Positions 5,508-7,677 of a DNA stretch of 7,677 nucleotides are shown here, piece after piece (the stretch's first letter is position 1; each line of letters opens with the position of its first letter). A program made the translations under genes and the position numbers. The DNA is taken from assembly GCA_030592425.1 (NCBI GenBank), contig JAUVJK010000039.1:1-7677 (forward strand). Reading direction: 5' to 3'. The notes below the pieces were generated by a model. The model had not been told where the DNA came from and searched no databases. It was given only the letters and a program-made list of their open reading frames with translations. Source of the stretch: Candidatus Moraniibacteriota bacterium (lineage in GTDB: Bacteria > Patescibacteriota > Minisyncoccia > Moranbacterales > GCA-2747515).

Positions 5508-6053
5508 CTATTCTGGTGCGATAAGCGTATTGAATCCACCTGGAAATCGCTTTATGTCTTCTTCTGTTCGATAAGGAATCTCAAGTGTTTTGAGGAATGT
5601 CGCAATGCTCTCTTTTGCAAGGCCTTGATGGGCTTTTTCACGTCCACGCAAAATGATCTCAACCTTTACTTTATTACCTTTTTTGAGGAATTTCTCCGCC
5701 TGCGTTTTTTTGAAGTTGAGGTCATGAACATCAGTGCGTAAACCGATGCGAATGCCTTTTGTACTTACTTTCGTTTGGTGTGCTTGGTTTTGACGATGTT
5801 GTTTTGCCTGTGTGTACTGAAATTTACCATAATCAATGATCTTGCAGACAGGTGGTTTTGCTTTTGGGGAGACCTCGACAAGATCAAGTCCTGCTTCCTC
5901 TGCAATAGCTCGTGCTTCAGAGAGTGGAATTTCGCCACGATGCTCATTGTTTTGATCTACAACAATAACCGGATCAGCAAAGATCCGCTCATTAGCACGC
6001 ATTTGTGGTACTTTTACAATGCGTTTAGGTTTTCTTCGGAAGCGTCGTCGCAT
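5508..6053 (-). CDS. infC: Translation initiation factor IF-3
   Basis: IF-3, 181 residues from the ATG at 6053, the usual length. It binds the 30S subunit, checks initiator tRNA and start codon, and keeps subunits apart. After a basic head (MRRRFRRKPKRI), the N-terminal domain runs from about 18 to 88 with MRANERI and PPVCKIIDYGKFQY. A linker precedes the C-terminal domain (about 97-180) with KGIRIGLRTDVHDLNFK and VEIILRGREKAH. A longer in-frame start exists at a TTG (6101), but the ATG is chosen because the extra 16 residues are atypical and a -10 hexamer lies 10 bases before the ATG, which would place transcription start inside the extension. The ATG is notable because many bacteria start infC with a rare codon. 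No SD is visible. Confidence 0.96.
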   Translation of the reverse strand: MRRRFRRKPKRIVKVPQMRANERIFADPVIVVDQNNEHRGEIPLSEARAIAEEAGLDLVEVSPKAKPPVCKIIDYGKFQYTQAKQHRQNQAHQTKVSTKGIRIGLRTDVHDLNFKKTQAEKFLKKGNKVKVEIILRGREKAHQGLAKESIATFLKTLEIPYRTEEDIKRFPGGFNTLIAPE

Positions 6054-6063
6054 AGGAGATAAA

Positions 6064-6091
6064 ATTATAAATTCTAAACGATAAATACCAA
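6064..6091 (-). promoter_or_regulatory. Promoter of infC, near-leaderless transcript
   Basis: On the - strand TTGGTA (6091-6086, four of six -35 bases), a 16-base spacer and a perfect TATAAT (6069-6064). Only 10 bases separate the -10 from the ATG at 6053, so the predicted start near 6057 leaves a leader of a few bases. The bases before the ATG (ATCTCCT) are not SD-like. Confidence 0.6.
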
Positions 6092-6126
6092 ACAGATTCA
6101 AACAACTTAATTATCAAACAATAAAA

Positions 6127-6157
6127 AAATAGAGTTTGATCGTTTGGGGGTCTATTT
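6127..6157 (-). terminator. Weak terminator candidate after ssrA
   Basis: On the - strand AAATAGA (6157-6151) can pair with TCTATTT (6133-6127), followed by more T. The stem is seven pairs, AT-rich, and the loop is 17 bases, so this is weak. It lies between the tmRNA 3' end and the infC promoter, where a terminator would be expected. Confidence 0.35.
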
Positions 6158-6177
6158 GAAATTTGCTATTTTTTCTT

Positions 6178-6196
6178 ACCGACATAAAATGTCGAT
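6178..6196 (-). repeat. Small hairpin in the tmRNA 3' trailer
   Basis: CGACAT (6180-6185) and ATGTCG (6189-6194) are exact inverted repeats with a 3-base loop; in RNA a G-U and an A-U pair extend it to eight pairs. It begins about 7 bases past the last encoded tmRNA base (6203). With no U-run it is more likely a processing or protective hairpin than a terminator. Confidence 0.45.
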
Positions 6197-6202
6197 GAGA
6201 TG

Positions 6203-6619
6203 TGGAGATGGCGGGTATTGCGCCCGCGTCCAAATCTGTACGGTCTAAAACACTCTACACATATAGTTTATTTCTGTGTCTGTGCAAACAGACGCATTCG
6301 ACCTTTGTGTAGTGAAATAAACAAATGACACAAAGATCTAACTATAGTGGTTTAACTTTTGTACGCTATAGTGACGTACAGAAGCGATCTTCATGTTTTT
6401 GACACCGGAAATGACCTATGAAGACTTGGTCAACCGATGGCAATCGCACAATTTAGGCGATTGCTGTCGCAAAAGATGGTGCAAAGGCTCGCGCCATTGC
6501 GTCTTTTGCTTTTGTAATAAAGTTTGCATTTATACAATTGTGATACTGGTATAGCGCGGCAAGTATCATGCGCGATGTGCATATCTTAAAACGACAAACT
6601 GTCGATGCTAGACATCCCC
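6203..6619 (-). ncRNA. ssrA: Transfer-messenger RNA (tmRNA), one-piece
   Basis: 417 bases encoded. tmRNA with SmpB rescues stalled ribosomes and tags the nascent chain for degradation. The acceptor stem pairs GGGGATG (6619-6613) with CATCTCC (6210-6204), followed by discriminator A (6203). The next bases are CAT, so CCA is not encoded and must be added enzymatically. The D-arm region reads TCTAGCATCGACAG, close to the family signature. The 3' end reads GGACGCGGG, T-loop CGCAATA, CCCGC. PK1 is clear: GCGC (6573-6570) with GCGC (6557-6554), interleaved with TGATACT (6568-6562) and AGTATCA (6547-6541). The tag frame runs 6527-6453: resume codon GCA, 24 residues starting ANFITK and ending ATAIA, then TAA in the loop of an 8-bp hairpin (6464-6457 with 6447-6440). 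The non-canonical T-loop is the main oddity. smpB lies 84 bases upstream. Confidence 0.95.
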
Positions 6620-6702
6620 TTATGAAAATTTTCAACTTTACAATTTCTAATTTTCAGTAAATTTTCAATATAGTAGTTGAAAATTAGCTGAAAACAGTAA
6701 AT

Positions 6703-7149
6703 CTAGCGGTCTCTGAAGGCTCTTTGTTTCTTGCGATCATCCTCTCTCTTTTTGATGGTTTGACGCTTATCGTAGCGTTTCTTTCCGCGACCAACACCAA
6801 AGAGTAATTTGATGTATCGCTTCTTAGTATACACACGAATTGGTACTAATGTCAAACCATCAGTTTTCTTTTTTCCTATCAATGTGCTGATTTCTGAACG
6901 TTTTAAGAGAAGTTTTCGCGAACGATGTGGGTCATGAAATAGTGCAGGGCTAGCATGCTCATAGCGTGGGATCAAGGCATTTGTCAGATAGAGCTCATTA
7001 TTGTGAAGAGTGACAAAGGCTCCTTTGAGACTCATATGACCTGTTTTAACGGATTTTACTTCTTGCCCCGTCAATACTAAGCCTGCCTCATATGTGGAGA
7101 GGATATCATAATCGAATCGTGCGCGTTTATTTGTTGCGAGGTCTTTCAT
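6703..7149 (-). CDS. smpB: SsrA-binding protein SmpB
   Basis: SmpB, 148 residues from the ATG at 7149. It binds the tRNA-like domain of tmRNA, delivers it to stalled ribosomes and mimics the missing codon-anticodon helix. The OB-type barrel shows the opening TNKRARFDYDILSTYEAGL, GQEVKSVKTG at 29-38, LYLTNALIPRYEHA near 53-66, LVPIRVYTKKRYIKLLFGVGRGK near 101-123 and the YDKR motif at 126-129. A basic C-terminal tail (about 130-148) would enter the mRNA channel. An earlier in-frame ATG (7212) exists, but the 21 extra residues are hydrophobic and atypical, and an extended -10 lies within them; so 7149 is preferred. It is directly upstream of ssrA, its RNA partner, on the same strand. Confidence 0.96.
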   Translation of the reverse strand: MKDLATNKRARFDYDILSTYEAGLVLTGQEVKSVKTGHMSLKGAFVTLHNNELYLTNALIPRYEHASPALFHDPHRSRKLLLKRSEISTLIGKKKTDGLTLVPIRVYTKKRYIKLLFGVGRGKKRYDKRQTIKKREDDRKKQRAFRDR

Positions 7150-7156
7150 ATGGAAA

Positions 7157-7165
7157 AGTATAGCA
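7157..7165 (-). promoter_or_regulatory. Extended -10 promoter of smpB, probable leaderless start
   Basis: On the - strand TGC-TATACT (7165-7157) is an extended -10 with five of six consensus bases; no good -35 is visible, which extended -10 promoters can do without. Only 7 bases separate it from the ATG at 7149, so transcription should begin at or next to the start codon. Confidence 0.6.
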
Positions 7166-7212
7166 CAGATAAGGCTTTTTGGAAGAGGAAGAACTTGTAT
7201 GAATGAAATCAT

Positions 7213-7362
7213 TATTAGTAATGGGAGATGATATACATCTTATACTTAAAACACTCTTTAATATAACAAATTAAAAAACAAGTAATTGGTAATCAGTAAC
7301 ATACAGACAGGAGATAGTGAGTGATCTGCGTGATAGCGAAACAAACTTCTCGATGCACGACA
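7213..7362. other. Intergenic stretch before a strong terminator
   Basis: This is part of a gene-free stretch from 7150 to 7523. No convincing protein gene is present. On the + strand a GTG at 7321 has AGGAG 7 bases upstream and would encode 17 residues, with its stop inside the terminator stem; its coding status is very doubtful. A TATAAC at 7262-7267 could be a -10. Because the terminator at 7363-7400 follows with no confident + strand gene before it, a small RNA or a leader peptide transcript is possible. Confidence 0.3.
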
Positions 7363-7400
7363 AAAAAAGAATGACATCATTAATGAGGTCATTCTTTTTT
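7363..7400. terminator. Strong intrinsic terminator, bidirectional
   Basis: AAAAAAGAATGAC (7363-7375) pairs perfectly with GTCATTCTTTTTT (7388-7400), a 13-bp stem around a 12-base loop that contains CATTAATG. The stem ends in A-T pairs so each strand gives a T-run at its 3' side. On the + strand it would stop transcription from 7213-7362 before the promoter at 7478. No confident gene uses it, so its source transcript is unknown. Confidence 0.8.
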
Positions 7401-7432
7401 CATAAACAACAGATCTCTGCTCTGTGGATAAC

Positions 7433-7475
<43 letters not shown>

Positions 7476-7477
7476 TG

Positions 7478-7486
7478 TGCTATAAT
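7478..7486 (+). promoter_or_regulatory. Extended -10 promoter next to the microsatellite
   Basis: TGC-TATAAT is a perfect extended -10 (TATAAT at 7481-7486). The predicted start near 7493 gives a leader of about 30 bases before the TTG at 7524. With a 17-base spacer the -35 would be TTATTA, made entirely of microsatellite sequence. Confidence 0.7.
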
Positions 7487-7523
7487 AAAAGCATCATAAA
7501 AATAATTAATCAAAAAACAAAAT

Positions 7524-7677
7524 TTGAAAAAGATAGTGACACTCTTACCAATAATGCTCTTTGCTTTTTTTGCAATGACGCAGAATGCTTCTGCTGCGCA
7601 GGTAGGAGAAGATATTACATCAGGATTCGCTGGAACACTTTCTGGTACACAGCTACAGGTCGTTCCTAGTGGCAATG
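7524..7677 (+). CDS. Start of a secreted protein with signal peptide (partial)
   Basis: The frame is open from 7524 to the window end (51 codons), after an in-frame stop at 7503. The product begins with a classic Sec signal peptide: MKK head, hydrophobic core IVTLLPIMLFAFFAM, and a cleavage site expected after NASA, before AQVG. The visible mature part (QVGEDITSGFAGTLSGTQLQVV and on) is not enough to name a family. The start codon is TTG, chosen because it gives the normal two-lysine head; GTG at 7536 and ATG at 7554 are alternatives that shorten the signal. No SD is seen. Its promoter (7478-7486) abuts the (TTA)13 repeat, so expression may vary with repeat number. Confidence 0.65.
   Translation, partial: MKKIVTLLPIMLFAFFAMTQNASAAQVGEDITSGFAGTLSGTQLQVVPSGN

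Noticed and set aside
6054..6101. TTG start giving infC 16 extra residues
   Set aside because: A TATAAT -10 for infC lies inside this extension and the ATG at 6053 gives the normal IF-3 length and N-terminus.
7150..7212. Upstream ATG giving SmpB 21 extra residues that resemble a signal segment
   Set aside because: SmpB is a cytoplasmic RNA-binding protein starting close to the conserved NKRARFDY region; an extended -10 lies within the extension.

Overview
The window looks like ordinary chromosome from a small-genome bacterium, most plausibly a member of the Candidate Phyla Radiation (Patescibacteria). This is an inference from several traits. The sequence is AT-rich with compact single-domain genes and uses the standard code with TGA as stop. 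Most genes lack a Shine-Dalgarno (SD) sequence. The gene set combines a YerC/YecD-type TrpR-like regulator, a YgjP-like metallohydrolase, a PolB-type exonuclease, VanZ, infC-rpmI-rplT and smpB-ssrA. I see no mobile element, CRISPR array, rRNA or ordinary tRNA.

Left part (1-1424): a gene-poor leader of 375 bases is followed by a TrpR-like DNA-binding protein and a YgjP-like zinc metallohydrolase. Each gene is preceded by a perfect 32-bp palindrome. The two palindromes are nearly identical and differ only by symmetric, paired changes. They look like operators, plausibly bound by the TrpR-like protein. A third, degraded copy lies near position 112.

Middle (1455-4644, + strand): a membrane-anchored clan GH-A-like glycoside hydrolase; a 71-residue Cys-containing membrane protein, the only gene with a strong well-placed SD; a DnaQ/PolB-type 3'-5' exonuclease; a SpoU/TrmH RNA 2'-O-methyltransferase; a 36-codon membrane-peptide ORF not previously obvious; and a VanZ-like protein overlapping that ORF. 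A bidirectional terminator-like hairpin separates this block from the convergent translation genes.

Right part (4715-7149, - strand): in transcription order, smpB, ssrA (tmRNA), infC, rpmI and rplT. smpB and ssrA are the two partners of trans-translation ribosome rescue and lie next to each other. The tmRNA has a clear acceptor stem, PK1 pseudoknot and 24-residue tag, but its T-loop is non-canonical, it encodes no CCA, and its tag ends in AIA. infC and smpB have -10 elements so close to their ATG that the mRNAs should be leaderless or nearly so. rpmI-rplT has its own sigma70-like promoter and a leader of about 160 nt.

Right edge (7213-7677): a strong terminator hairpin with no clear gene before it, then a (TTA)13 microsatellite directly upstream of an extended -10 promoter, then the start of a secreted protein with a signal peptide, cut by the window end. 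The microsatellite lies where the -35 region and spacer should be, so repeat-number change could switch or tune this gene.
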